Positions 1 through 8,742 of a stretch of DNA of 64,000 nucleotides are shown piece by piece (within the stretch, counting starts at the first letter, position 1; every line of letters begins with the position of its first letter). The stretch lies in NCBI GenBank assembly GCA_024180945.1, contig JAKSGN010000013.1, positions 1-64,000 of the forward strand, written 5' to 3'. The stretch is from Macrophomina tecta. Its lineage: Eukaryota > Ascomycota > Dothideomycetes > Botryosphaeriales > Botryosphaeriaceae. Position numbers and translations under genes: made by a program. The notes beneath the pieces were generated by a model. The model saw only the letters and a list, made by a program, of their open reading frames with translations. It was not told where the DNA came from and did no database searches.

Positions 1-1090
1 TGAATTTGTACGCCGGGCTGTCCCAATCGTGCTGCCGCTGCGTCCGCATAAAAAACATCAACACCTGCTCCCACGACCGGGCACGGTCCTTGATCGATTC
101 CTCGTCCATATACGGCTGCAACGGCTGATATCGGGTCTGATGCTTCTCCGTCCTGATCGCCTGCATCCGCATCGACACGCCCGCCCGCTTCGCCACGCTC
201 TCCTGACTAATGCGGGCAACGTCCTCCATCGCCTGCCACACGGCCGTCTCGATCGGCTCGTTCGGATCGTCTTTTTCCTTATCGGCGGGCTTCCATCGTC
301 TGTTCTTCTTTTCGTCCTCCTCGCCGCCCGGCTTGACGATGCACCGCGACAAATCCTCGCGGTTCTTGCCGGCCAAATACTTCTGCCACTGCGTCCGCTC
401 CAACCACGGGTTCGCCTGATCCCTCTCGGCGTCCTGAACGACGGCGGCTGCCTCCTTCTCGGCCTGCTCGAACCGGGCCTGCATCTGCTGCCACGCCCGC
501 GTCCACGTGTCCCTGCTACTATCGTTGCTGCCGCCGTTGCCGTCTTCGCGCGTTCCATTCTCTTCCTCTGCCGGTTGCTGCACCTCGAAATACTGCGATC
601 CGTGCCGGCTCGTGAAAAATCGCTGACAATGCACCCGCCTCACTGCTTCCTGAAACCGCCTCTCGACCCGCTCGCCCTTGCTCTTGCCCGACCCGCCCTT
701 TCGGCTGCCGGCCGACCACTGATGCTCGATGCGCCAATGCTTCTTCATCGTCATTCTGTCCCGGCAAATATACCGGCACCCGTCGGGCTGTAACTCGCAC
801 ATTAACCCGTCCTGATGCAACGGCAACTCCGGGATCGGCCTGTCGATGCCTGCGGGCGCCTGAAATTCTCCGGGGGACCTGATTAATCCGGCAAACGCCA
901 CGACCTCCTCCGCGATCGCCTCTGCGTTCTTTCCGCTGATGCCGTGATGTCTGCCCTGCAAATGCCCTGCCACCTGATCCGGCCACACCGCGTGCCGGCA
1001 CTCCTTGCACACGACGACTCCAAATTCTCCTAACCCTAAATGATGAAAATACTCCGCTGTTTCGGCCATGTTGACTTGCGCTTGCTGCAT
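1..1090 (-). CDS. Telomere-linked RecQ-type helicase, N-terminal part (runs off left edge)
   Basis: This is the first 363 codons of a second copy of the helicase gene at 1506-5501. It starts at the ATG at 1088-1090 and continues beyond the window. The visible part covers the two N-terminal zinc fingers and the charged linker. It differs from the downstream copy by one residue that I could see: Ser instead of Gly in the stretch corresponding to genome position 199/4610. The rest of the gene, including any helicase domain, cannot be judged from this window. Confidence 0.9.
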   Translation of the reverse strand, partial: MQQAQVNMAETAEYFHHLGLGEFGVVVCKECRHAVWPDQVAGHLQGRHHGISGKNAEAIAEEVVAFAGLIRSPGEFQAPAGIDRPIPELPLHQDGLMCELQPDGCRYICRDRMTMKKHWRIEHQWSAGSRKGGSGKSKGERVERRFQEAVRRVHCQRFFTSRHGSQYFEVQQPAEEENGTREDGNGGSNDSSRDTWTRAWQQMQARFEQAEKEAAAVVQDAERDQANPWLERTQWQKYLAGKNREDLSRCIVKPGGEEDEKKNRRWKPADKEKDDPNEPIETAVWQAMEDVARISQESVAKRAGVSMRMQAIRTEKHQTRYQPLQPYMDEESIKDRARSWEQVLMFFMRTQRQHDWDSPAYKF

Positions 1091-1495
1091 GCTCGTTATT
1101 TCGCTGCTATCTGCTTATTCTTTCGCTGCGTTGATGCGGGAAACCACCCTTTGCTATCGAACTAACTACTTTAACCCTTGCTCTTAACTCTCTGACTCGG
1201 CGCCTGCTGCACGTTCGCGCGCTGCGTGCCTACCCGGCGAATGCGCGCTCTTTAACCACTACCGCGCTCGGGCCGCTCTTACCCCATCAACCTTACCCTA
1301 ACTTACCCCAACTGCCAAATTACGCTCGAACACGCGATCGGGCGGGCATGTCATACGCAAAAATTCTTATCGCCTAACCGCGCTCTGCAACATATCTTAA
1401 TTTAACGCGAATCCGACATCTTTTTTCTGAATCGACCGTACTCAATCGACCGTACTCGTAACCCTAACCCTAAACCTTAATTTTGTATGGGACCT
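1091..1495 (-). promoter_or_regulatory. Upstream region of the first helicase copy
   Basis: This non-coding spacer lies between the truncated end of one unit and the start codon of the next. It is rich in CTTACCC/CTAACCC-like words, holds a tandem pair of AATCGACCGTACTC at about 1433-1457, and carries a short telomere-type tract. No clear TATA box is seen. The same sequence lies upstream of the second copy (5502-5906) with one base difference (A1156/C5567). It presumably contains the helicase promoter, but only position supports this. Confidence 0.5.
1459..1475 (+). repeat. Interstitial telomere-like tract (CCCTAA)
   Basis: TAACCCTAACCCTAAAC is about two and a half units of the common fungal telomere repeat, read as CCCTAA on the plus strand. 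It lies in the spacer of the tandem unit, 31 bases before the unit-end inverted repeat stop region. Confidence 0.75.
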
Positions 1496-1521
1496 GAATC
1501 GACCCTTATAACGGTCGATTC
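1496..1521. other. Inverted repeat with 8-bp spacer at the unit junction
   Basis: The arms GAATCGACC (1496-1504) and GGTCGATTC (1513-1521) are perfect inverted repeats, separated by the asymmetric 8-bp spacer CTTATAAC. The site sits at the end of each tandem unit and supplies the out-of-family C-terminus and stop codon of the truncated helicase gene. It could be a hairpin or terminator, or a recombinase site of the arm-spacer-arm type. Only the symmetry and position are seen. Confidence 0.8.
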
Positions 1522-4500
1522 ACTCCTTTCGGTTTGGCCATCATGCTACGCGGCTCGCCCGCGTGCACGATCAACCTGATGCCCGGTATATCGATCCCCA
1601 TCCCCAACGCGCTCGTCGCCACCACCACCCGTTCTCTACCCACTCGGAAATCCTCCAACACCTCGTCCTTTCGCCGCTCGCTCATGTCTGCCCGGAATTC
1701 CTCGCACGCGAACCGGCCTGCTTTCGCCAACCGCTCCACCTCCCCCCGCGTCTTGCAATAAACTACTACTTTCCCCTCCGCCGACGCCCTCAACTCCCGA
1801 TCCACTAACTCCGCTACCAAATCCTCCTGCTCCTTCCTACTACTCTCCTTCCTGCCAACCACCCGATACCGCACGTTCTTCCGCACCGTCGACCCCCTAA
1901 ACATCTTTACCTCGTCCGCCCTCCATCCCATCCTTTTATACAACCTGCTCTCCTCCGCCGCCGGCAATGTCGCCGTTAATAATATCATCTGCGTCTCTAC
2001 TCCCGCCAACTTGCCCAACTGCTGCAAATGCTTCCGAAAATCCACCCTATCGTTCAACACGACGTGACATTCGTCCACCACGATACGGTCCAACTGCCTC
2101 GTCCGCCTGATGCGCTTTAAAAACGTCCCGAACTCCCCGCCCACCGCCGCCTCCGGCGTCACCAACACGATCGACTCCGCATCCGCCTGCCGCCTGCCGC
2201 CCCATACCGCGCACCGCACCCCCGCCTCATCGCACCGCCGCTTCATATCCTTCCGCAACGACTTCAACGGCACCACTACTACTGTCGTGCCACCGGGTTC
2301 TGCCCACGCCGGCAATGTGAATAACACGCTCTTGCCCGCCCCCGTCGGCATCACTGCCACCACGGGGCTGTGCCCTGCCTTGATCGCATCCAATGCCGGC
2401 TCCTGCACGCTGCGGAAAACCGCCTCCTTACCCACCAACTGCCGCAACTGTTCCTCGGCATTCATCTTGTTTAACCGGATCCAACGATCCAACCGCTCCT
2501 CTTCCGCCTCCTCCTCGAACGGGCACCGCTTGCGCTTTTTGCTCGTCGCCTTGCTATCCGCCGCCTCGTTCCGCTCGTCTGCCTGACCCGTCGGTTCGAA
2601 TCCTAAAAATCGGTGCCAATCGACGCTGCACGCCCGGAACTGCTGCCTTCGTTCTGCCACCCACCCCAACTGCTCCATGATTCCCCTCGCATATACGATT
2701 CCCGCCACGTGCGACGTGTGCCCTGCCTGCGCGTCCGCGATCGCCGCCGCCATGCCGTCCTCATCCTGCCGCTGCTCGCTATCGTCTCCCTCTCCATCGT
2801 CCTGCCTGAACGCCGTCGGCCCGCGGATCCACTGCCTGCTGATTGCTATCGCGATATCACGATACGCCCGCACCGTGACTTCATGCCCTAACCCCGCTGC
2901 TGTCTCCCGCTTAATCGCCTGTCTCATCCGCTCCGTCGTCCACTTCTTGCCCCCGGGCTCGGCTGCCCATAAATGCGCGGACAACGGCGGCGACTGCTCC
3001 TGCTCCTGCTGCTGTTGCTCCTGCTGCTGCTCCTGCTGTTGCTCCTGCTGTTGCTCCTGCTGCTGCCCCTGCCGCTGCCCCTGCTGCTGCTTGCCTCGTA
3101 TCAACACCTCAATTCTCTGCTGAAACGGCAAAACCAACCACAAATACCACACCAACAACTCGCCCACCTCGCGCGGTAAATACCGGTGAATGATCTTGAC
3201 ATCTCCCTGCAACGCGTACCCCTTGTGATACCGCGTAACAAACACGACCATCCCGTCTTCGATGAAAATATGCCGGTGCCCCGCCTCCGCCGTGTTGCTG
3301 TGCCTGATACTTAATATCTCCGGCCCTCTCGCCGGCTGCCCGCCCGTTATGTGCATCAACACCAATAACTTTTCCTTAAACGCCGCAACCCGGCTCATCC
3401 AATCCGATACCGCCTCGCGGCTCAACCCCGACGCCGTCCCCTGCCGGGTGAACCGCTTTCTGACCGCGCCGTTCTGCATAATCTGCTCGAACAACCACGA
3501 CCTCCCGTCCACGGGGAATCTGTTGCGCTGATCCTGCAAAAAATTCCACCCTCGACGGCCGTTTGTCGGGTCGTCATGCATCGAATGCCACGGCACCGCG
3601 GGCACCTCCCGCCGGCTTTTGCAAAACAACAAATCCTCGACCAACACCTGCGCCGTCGTCTGCGCCAAACCGTGTACCATCCCGCGGAACTGCGCCATGC
3701 TGAACGATATGTTCTTGTACTCCAACACATCTCTATCCCTCCACCCGACGTGCCCTTTCGCCGTTGTGTTGAAATGAATCTTCATACCATACGCCCGCAA
3801 ATCCAAAAACCACTGCATCGGGCTGTCGCTGCCGCGGACCATGAAATCGTCCATCATCTTGTTCACCCACTGCAACCCGCTCCTGCCGGGGCGCCTGCTG
3901 CTCTCGCCGCTTCTACTGCTTCCCCCGCTTTCGTATCCACTATCTTCGAAATCACACGGCCTCGCGCCCGCGCTAAAATGCTCGTTCTCCTCCGCCGGCG
4001 TTGCTACCTCGAATGCCTTCTGAATGACCATGAAATGCGCCACCTTGATCAACGCCGATAAAATCGACCCGTATGTCTCCGGGCCTCTCCAACTGTTGTC
4101 CGTCGGGTCGACTCCTAACACGGCGGCGGCGCATACCAACGCACTCTCGTACTCGCGCTCGACGAATCGTTGATTCAACAACTCGATGCAAAAATCTAAA
4201 CATGCCCGTTGAATCGGGGTTAATTTTTGCCACTTCTCTTCGTCCTTCTCGTTTGTCTCGCTTTCTTCCTCGTCGCCTTCCCCTTCTCCCTCCTCTTCTG
4301 CTTCCTCGTTATCTTCGTTTTCTTTGTTACTTTCTTCCCCATCTTCGCCTCCTTCTACCTCCCGCTCTGCCTCTTCGACCAATCTGACGAATGCTTCGAA
4401 CTGACTGCGGGTGAATTTGTACGCCGGGCTGTCCCAATCGTGCTGCCGCTGCGTCCGCATAAAAAACATCAACACCTGCTCCCACGACCGGGCACGGTCC

Positions 4501-5501
4501 TTGATCGATTCCTCGTCCATATACGGCTGCAACGGCTGATATCGGGTCTGATGCTTCTCCGTCCTGATCGCCTGCATCCGCATCGACACGCCCGCCCGCT
4601 TCGCCACGCCCTCCTGACTAATGCGGGCAACGTCCTCCATCGCCTGCCACACGGCCGTCTCGATCGGCTCGTTCGGATCGTCTTTTTCCTTATCGGCGGG
4701 CTTCCATCGTCTGTTCTTCTTTTCGTCCTCCTCGCCGCCCGGCTTGACGATGCACCGCGACAAATCCTCGCGGTTCTTGCCGGCCAAATACTTCTGCCAC
4801 TGCGTCCGCTCCAACCACGGGTTCGCCTGATCCCTCTCGGCGTCCTGAACGACGGCGGCTGCCTCCTTCTCGGCCTGCTCGAACCGGGCCTGCATCTGCT
4901 GCCACGCCCGCGTCCACGTGTCCCTGCTACTATCGTTGCTGCCGCCGTTGCCGTCTTCGCGCGTTCCATTCTCTTCCTCTGCCGGTTGCTGCACCTCGAA
5001 ATACTGCGATCCGTGCCGGCTCGTGAAAAATCGCTGACAATGCACCCGCCTCACTGCTTCCTGAAACCGCCTCTCGACCCGCTCGCCCTTGCTCTTGCCC
5101 GACCCGCCCTTTCGGCTGCCGGCCGACCACTGATGCTCGATGCGCCAATGCTTCTTCATCGTCATTCTGTCCCGGCAAATATACCGGCACCCGTCGGGCT
5201 GTAACTCGCACATTAACCCGTCCTGATGCAACGGCAACTCCGGGATCGGCCTGTCGATGCCTGCGGGCGCCTGAAATTCTCCGGGGGACCTGATTAATCC
5301 GGCAAACGCCACGACCTCCTCCGCGATCGCCTCTGCGTTCTTTCCGCTGATGCCGTGATGTCTGCCCTGCAAATGCCCTGCCACCTGATCCGGCCACACC
5401 GCGTGCCGGCACTCCTTGCACACGACGACTCCAAATTCTCCTAACCCTAAATGATGAAAATACTCCGCTGTTTCGGCCATGTTGACTTGCGCTTGCTGCA
5501 T
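1506..5501 (-). CDS. Telomere-linked RecQ-type DNA helicase with zinc fingers, C-terminally truncated
   Basis: A 1,331-residue open frame starting at ATG 5499-5501. Residues 20-125 carry two zinc-finger-like motifs (C28, C31, H43, H48; and C98, C105, H118, H123), resembling the OrsD-type N-terminus of fungal telomere-linked helicases. A very acidic tract lies around 375-425. The middle region holds R725, R881, H928 and Y937 in a tyrosine-recombinase-like pattern, interrupted by a Gln-rich tract. The helicase core has MPTGAGKS (K1057), DECH (1143-1146), LTATLP and motif V (GMGIDIP). Motif VI with its QxxGRxGR signature and the RQC region are missing, because the frame runs at about residue 1322 into the next unit's end sequence and stops. 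ATP-driven unwinding is therefore doubtful. No introns are seen. Confidence 0.9.
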   Translation of the reverse strand: MQQAQVNMAETAEYFHHLGLGEFGVVVCKECRHAVWPDQVAGHLQGRHHGISGKNAEAIAEEVVAFAGLIRSPGEFQAPAGIDRPIPELPLHQDGLMCELQPDGCRYICRDRMTMKKHWRIEHQWSAGSRKGGSGKSKGERVERRFQEAVRRVHCQRFFTSRHGSQYFEVQQPAEEENGTREDGNGGSNDSSRDTWTRAWQQMQARFEQAEKEAAAVVQDAERDQANPWLERTQWQKYLAGKNREDLSRCIVKPGGEEDEKKNRRWKPADKEKDDPNEPIETAVWQAMEDVARISQEGVAKRAGVSMRMQAIRTEKHQTRYQPLQPYMDEESIKDRARSWEQVLMFFMRTQRQHDWDSPAYKFTRSQFEAFVRLVEEAEREVEGGEDGEESNKENEDNEEAEEEGEGEGDEEESETNEKDEEKWQKLTPIQRACLDFCIELLNQRFVEREYESALVCAAAVLGVDPTDNSWRGPETYGSILSALIKVAHFMVIQKAFEVATPAEENEHFSAGARPCDFEDSGYESGGSSRSGESSRRPGRSGLQWVNKMMDDFMVRGSDSPMQWFLDLRAYGMKIHFNTTAKGHVGWRDRDVLEYKNISFSMAQFRGMVHGLAQTTAQVLVEDLLFCKSRREVPAVPWHSMHDDPTNGRRGWNFLQDQRNRFPVDGRSWLFEQIMQNGAVRKRFTRQGTASGLSREAVSDWMSRVAAFKEKLLVLMHITGGQPARGPEILSIRHSNTAEAGHRHIFIEDGMVVFVTRYHKGYALQGDVKIIHRYLPREVGELLVWYLWLVLPFQQRIEVLIRGKQQQGQRQGQQQEQQQEQQQEQQQEQQQQEQEQSPPLSAHLWAAEPGGKKWTTERMRQAIKRETAAGLGHEVTVRAYRDIAIAISRQWIRGPTAFRQDDGEGDDSEQRQDEDGMAAAIADAQAGHTSHVAGIVYARGIMEQLGWVAERRQQFRACSVDWHRFLGFEPTGQADERNEAADSKATSKKRKRCPFEEEAEEERLDRWIRLNKMNAEEQLRQLVGKEAVFRSVQEPALDAIKAGHSPVVAVMPTGAGKSVLFTLPAWAEPGGTTVVVVPLKSLRKDMKRRCDEAGVRCAVWGGRRQADAESIVLVTPEAAVGGEFGTFLKRIRRTRQLDRIVVDECHVVLNDRVDFRKHLQQLGKLAGVETQMILLTATLPAAEESRLYKRMGWRADEVKMFRGSTVRKNVRYRVVGRKESSRKEQEDLVAELVDRELRASAEGKVVVYCKTRGEVERLAKAGRFACEEFRADMSERRKDEVLEDFRVGRERVVVATSALGMGIDIPGIRLIVHAGEPRSMMAKPKGVNRPL
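2994..3092 (-). repeat. CTG/CTC triplet repeat encoding a Gln/Glu-rich tract
   Basis: Imperfect triplet repeat of CTG, TTG and CTC on the plus strand. On the coding strand it gives QQQ and QQE runs in the helicase. It falls between the two arginines of the recombinase-like region, so it is an insertion within that region. Such tracts often vary in length between copies, but this cannot be compared here because the first copy is incomplete. Confidence 0.85.
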
Positions 5502-5906
5502 GCTCGTTATTTCGCTGCTATCTGCTTATTCTTTCGCTGCGTTGATGCGGGAAACCACCCTTTGCTCTCGAACTAACTACTTTAACCCTTGCTCTTAACT
5601 CTCTGACTCGGCGCCTGCTGCACGTTCGCGCGCTGCGTGCCTACCCGGCGAATGCGCGCTCTTTAACCACTACCGCGCTCGGGCCGCTCTTACCCCATCA
5701 ACCTTACCCTAACTTACCCCAACTGCCAAATTACGCTCGAACACGCGATCGGGCGGGCATGTCATACGCAAAAATTCTTATCGCCTAACCGCGCTCTGCA
5801 ACATATCTTAATTTAACGCGAATCCGACATCTTTTTTCTGAATCGACCGTACTCAATCGACCGTACTCGTAACCCTAACCCTAAACCTTAATTTTGTATG
5901 GGACCT
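5502..5906 (-). promoter_or_regulatory. Upstream region of the second helicase copy
   Basis: Counterpart of 1091-1495. It carries the same telomere-like tract (5870-5886), the AATCGACCGTACTC tandem pair and the same pyrimidine-rich stretches. As the gene runs leftward, this region should hold its promoter. There is no sequence-specific evidence beyond position and near-perfect conservation between units. Confidence 0.5.
5870..5886 (+). repeat. Interstitial telomere-like tract (CCCTAA), second copy
   Basis: Same tract as at 1459-1475, displaced by exactly one unit length. Its presence in each unit shows it is part of the duplicated element and not a healed chromosome break. Confidence 0.75.
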
Positions 5907-5993
5907 GAATCGACCCTTATAACGGTCGATTCACTCCTTTCGGTTTGGGACCTGAATCGACCCTTATAACGGTCGATTCACTCCTTTCGGTTT
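5900..5993. repeat. 47-bp direct duplication at the array end
   Basis: The last 47 bases of the unit (5900-5946) are repeated immediately and perfectly at 5947-5993. Each copy carries the GAATCGACC and GGTCGATTC inverted repeat with its CTTATAAC spacer (5907-5932 and 5954-5979). The second copy is the outermost piece of the array and directly abuts RIP-damaged DNA. This looks like a residual site left at an array boundary. Confidence 0.9.
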
Positions 5994-7960
5994 GGGGTAA
6001 ATCCTACACTACTAAGAATTTATACCTAAGAATATATAACTCTTTTAAAGGCTTTCTACTTATAACTAGTCTATTTATTTATAATCGAATTCTTCTTAAT
6101 TTCTTTCGGAAAAGCAGCTGGCCTTAAAGGGCTATATATAACGATTTCGATAATTTTAACGAAAAGAATAATTTTACAATAATAGAAATAAGGGGCTAAT
6201 AAAGCCGTTTAAATACTCGAGGCGAACGAATAGAAATAGACTTATTAATTCCTAAAGGCTATTAAACGCTAATCGTTAATAGAAGCACCTAGGGCGTTAA
6301 ACACCTAATAGACGACGCGGCCGAACTAGGGGTACCTATAGCTATCGACGAACTATAACACTTACGTAGCGCACCTATAAAAGGTATATTAGAAGCTAAG
6401 CTTCTAAAATATCTTAACCGCATTAAGGTTCTATAATAGCTATAAGCGGCCCTTAACGGCGAACTATCTATCGTTTCTACGCCGAACGTAGGCGAAACGT
6501 ATATAGAAAGTAGGGTAGATAATAATAAAAAGCGACTTAACCTTCTCGTAAGAAATCTACCTCTAAAACTCGAAGGCCTTACTTAGGGCTTATATAACTT
6601 ATAGACGAATACGGTAGAGATACGTTTTAGCGTATACTAGGCGGATAAGGACTATCTTAGAAGAATTCTCTAGGCTACTAAAGGGCTATCTAAATATAAG
6701 ATCTTCTTCTAGCACGTCTAAAGACGTCTAATAAACTAGAAGAAACTAGCACTACTCTAGTAGAAGTTTAAGATATTAGTATAGAATTATATTCATAATT
6801 TTATTATCTACCGCCTTAATAATACTATTAGTTATTATACTACGATAATAAAGAAGGGCTAGAAGTTTATAGAATTCTACGCCTAAATAAAGACGTACGA
6901 GAATAAATTTATATATTAGATTTAGAACGTAGATTACTATATTAACTAGATTTACTCCCGGCTTCTACTATTTATATATATAGAGCTCGTGCGCTAGTCC
7001 TTTCTTACTAGGGTATAGGTAGAAGAGGATTTAGTAGCTAAAATCTAATATATTAAGTAAATGCTAGAGGTAACGAGGCTCTATAAAAAGGGCGAGAATA
7101 AGTAGTAGTTATAAGAGACTAAGCGCCCTTTTACTATTCTTAGTCTAGGATATAACGGTTTCTATAAGGGTTTCAGGAATAGTAAGAAGGCTAAAGAGAA
7201 CTAAAGATTTAAAGCTTTAGCTCTTCTAAAGAACGTAGGCAATTTATATAGGTCTAGTATTCTAAACGTAGGCGAAAAGCAGGCTAAAGACTACGCTAAC
7301 TAGGCGAACTATAAAGGTAAGTAAGGCTTAAAAAAAGAAAAGCTTTAATCGCTTCTCTCTTCTTCTTATAGTTAGGGCCTTAAACGGGAGGTAGTTTAAA
7401 ACGTATAGAAATTATCGCTTCGATAGAAACCCTATCCGGTTCTACTAAAATTCGAGTATTAATAGATTATAGTTATAACCTAAACCTTATATTTCTTAAA
7501 TATATAGAGCGACTTATCTTATAAAATATATAAGCTAGTACTAAGCCATCTACCCGTCTTCTTAATAATACTACCGTTACATTATACGACTTTTATTATA
7601 TAGGGGTTACTACGTGCGACTTAGGGGGCGCTACGCGTATTATCGAACTCTAACCTTATTAGAGTAGCTCGTTTACGGGCTATAACGCTATACTTAGTAT
7701 ACCCTAGCTTAGGGCTACCGGGCCGGTTATCGATTTTAGAAGAGAAACGTTTTACTAGAGTATAAACTTACTAGAGTATATATATCTAGTAAGCGCTACT
7801 AAATTATTCTAGGACTTAAAACTAGGGAAGTCTATTTACTCTCTTTAGCTATTCGACTACTAGCTCTCGCCTATAGGTAATCTAGAAAGTTAAAGAAATA
7901 ACTTTAACTCTTTCGTAGCTCTTTTATAGGCGGAAAGCATACTAAACGCACGTAAAAAAT
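5994..7960 (+). mobile_element. RIP-damaged LTR-retroelement body: gag and protease relic
   Basis: TA-rich sequence with many in-frame TAG codons on the plus strand. About 7440-7760 reads as a retropepsin-like domain: an LIDxS-type active-site stretch, and later a WLRATGPVIDF-like end typical of Ty3/gypsy proteases. The region before it is gag-like by position. No reverse transcriptase or integrase is recognisable between the protease and the polypurine tract at 7961. The element is therefore either internally deleted or a gag-protease-only non-autonomous form. The upstream LTR is not visible, because the left boundary is the helicase array. Confidence 0.6.
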
Positions 7961-7970
7961 AGGGCGGGGG
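7961..7970 (+). other. Polypurine tract before the 3' LTR
   Basis: AGGGCGGGGG directly precedes the TG of the LTR at 7971. Plus-strand polypurine tracts of this kind prime second-strand synthesis in LTR retroelements. It fixes the orientation of the element as plus and marks the following LTR as its 3' LTR. Confidence 0.75.
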
Positions 7971-8742
7971 TGTTACGAACCCCAGAGGACAAGGGCTTTA
8001 TGACCCCACGGGCGGAAGGCCCGCACGGGAAAAGGCACCGCAGGAACCCACAGGGACGGCAGAGCCGCACCACCAGCACGCCCGCACGGGAAAACCAGCC
8101 GCAAGGGAAGACGGCGCGTACGGGCCTGGGCAAGGCAGCAATGGAAGCCCGCACGGGAGCGACGCCCACGCGGCACAGCAAGACCACGAGAACACAGACC
8201 AGGTGAACTCCCGCAGGGGAAGAACGCCCACAAGGGAGAAGTCACGAATCCCGGAAACCCGGCTTCGAGCCAAGAGGAACGGGCGAGAGAAAGTCGGACA
8301 ACTTGTACGGTCCAAGGGACGATGGTCTGGCGGTAGAATACTCCCGTAACCGATGCAGAAGTCGGATTCCAGGAAACAGGCTTTAGCGCCCGAGTCACGT
8401 GGGACCCACAGGGCCCACCTGGATCAACCTGATCCAAGATCAATGATCCAACACCATTGATCCAGCTGCTTTGATCCAGCTGTATCGATCCAGATTGCTA
8501 CAATTTTCCTACAGTATATAGACGCACTCATTAGATAGTACTTTGACCTTCGTGGTCAACTCAAAGTTCCAATACAACCCTATTGGAGGTAACAAGCCTG
8601 ACGCGCACCGCGCACCGACATCTCACGTGATCACTACCATCGTTCCAATCCTTTACCCTTCTCTTGTCCTTCAAGGTAAACCCTTCAGCTACCTGACCCT
8701 GCTAGGCGATTCCAAAGCCTAGTGGAAGAGGCCGCCGTTACA
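7971..8742 (+). mobile_element. Ty3/gypsy 3' LTR, family 1, almost free of RIP
   Basis: A 772-bp LTR running from TGTTACGAACC to CCGCCGTTACA. The same LTR family occurs in damaged form at 11536-13452, 22030-22765, 24758-25456, 26088-39397 (split) and 58906-59711. This copy keeps normal GC, CpA and TpG, so it is close to the ancestral form. A TATA-like AGTATATAGACG lies at about 8514-8525. Open frames inside it are non-coding shadows. The right flank (8743 on) is the interior of a different, minus-strand element, so this element inserted into, or recombined with, that one. Confidence 0.88.

Larger units (their letters stand above)
1..5993. repeat. Head-to-tail tandem array of a 4,411-bp helicase unit
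   Basis: Bases 1-1537 recur at 4412-5948 with a constant offset of 4,411. I noticed only two differences (T199/C4610 and A1156/C5567). The first copy runs off the left edge. It joins directly, at about 1537, to the truncated 3' end of the next helicase gene, so the units are head to tail. The array stops at 5993 with an extra 47-bp copy of the unit end, and RIP-damaged DNA begins at once. The array itself is GC-normal, so it either escaped RIP or was homogenised recently. Telomere-linked helicase genes commonly sit at fungal chromosome ends. The CCCTAA strand orientation suggests the chromosome end lies to the left. Confidence 0.93.

Noticed and set aside
1496..1521. Bacterial-type intrinsic terminator
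   Set aside because: No U-rich tail follows the stem on either strand, and the setting is a fungal genome.
5945..6127. Small gene at the array edge
   Set aside because: It crosses the boundary between the array and RIP-damaged DNA, so the frame is accidental.
8000..8443. Long open frames on both strands within 7942-8443
   Set aside because: They lie inside a non-coding LTR, are Arg/Pro/Gly-biased, and vanish in the other LTR copies.
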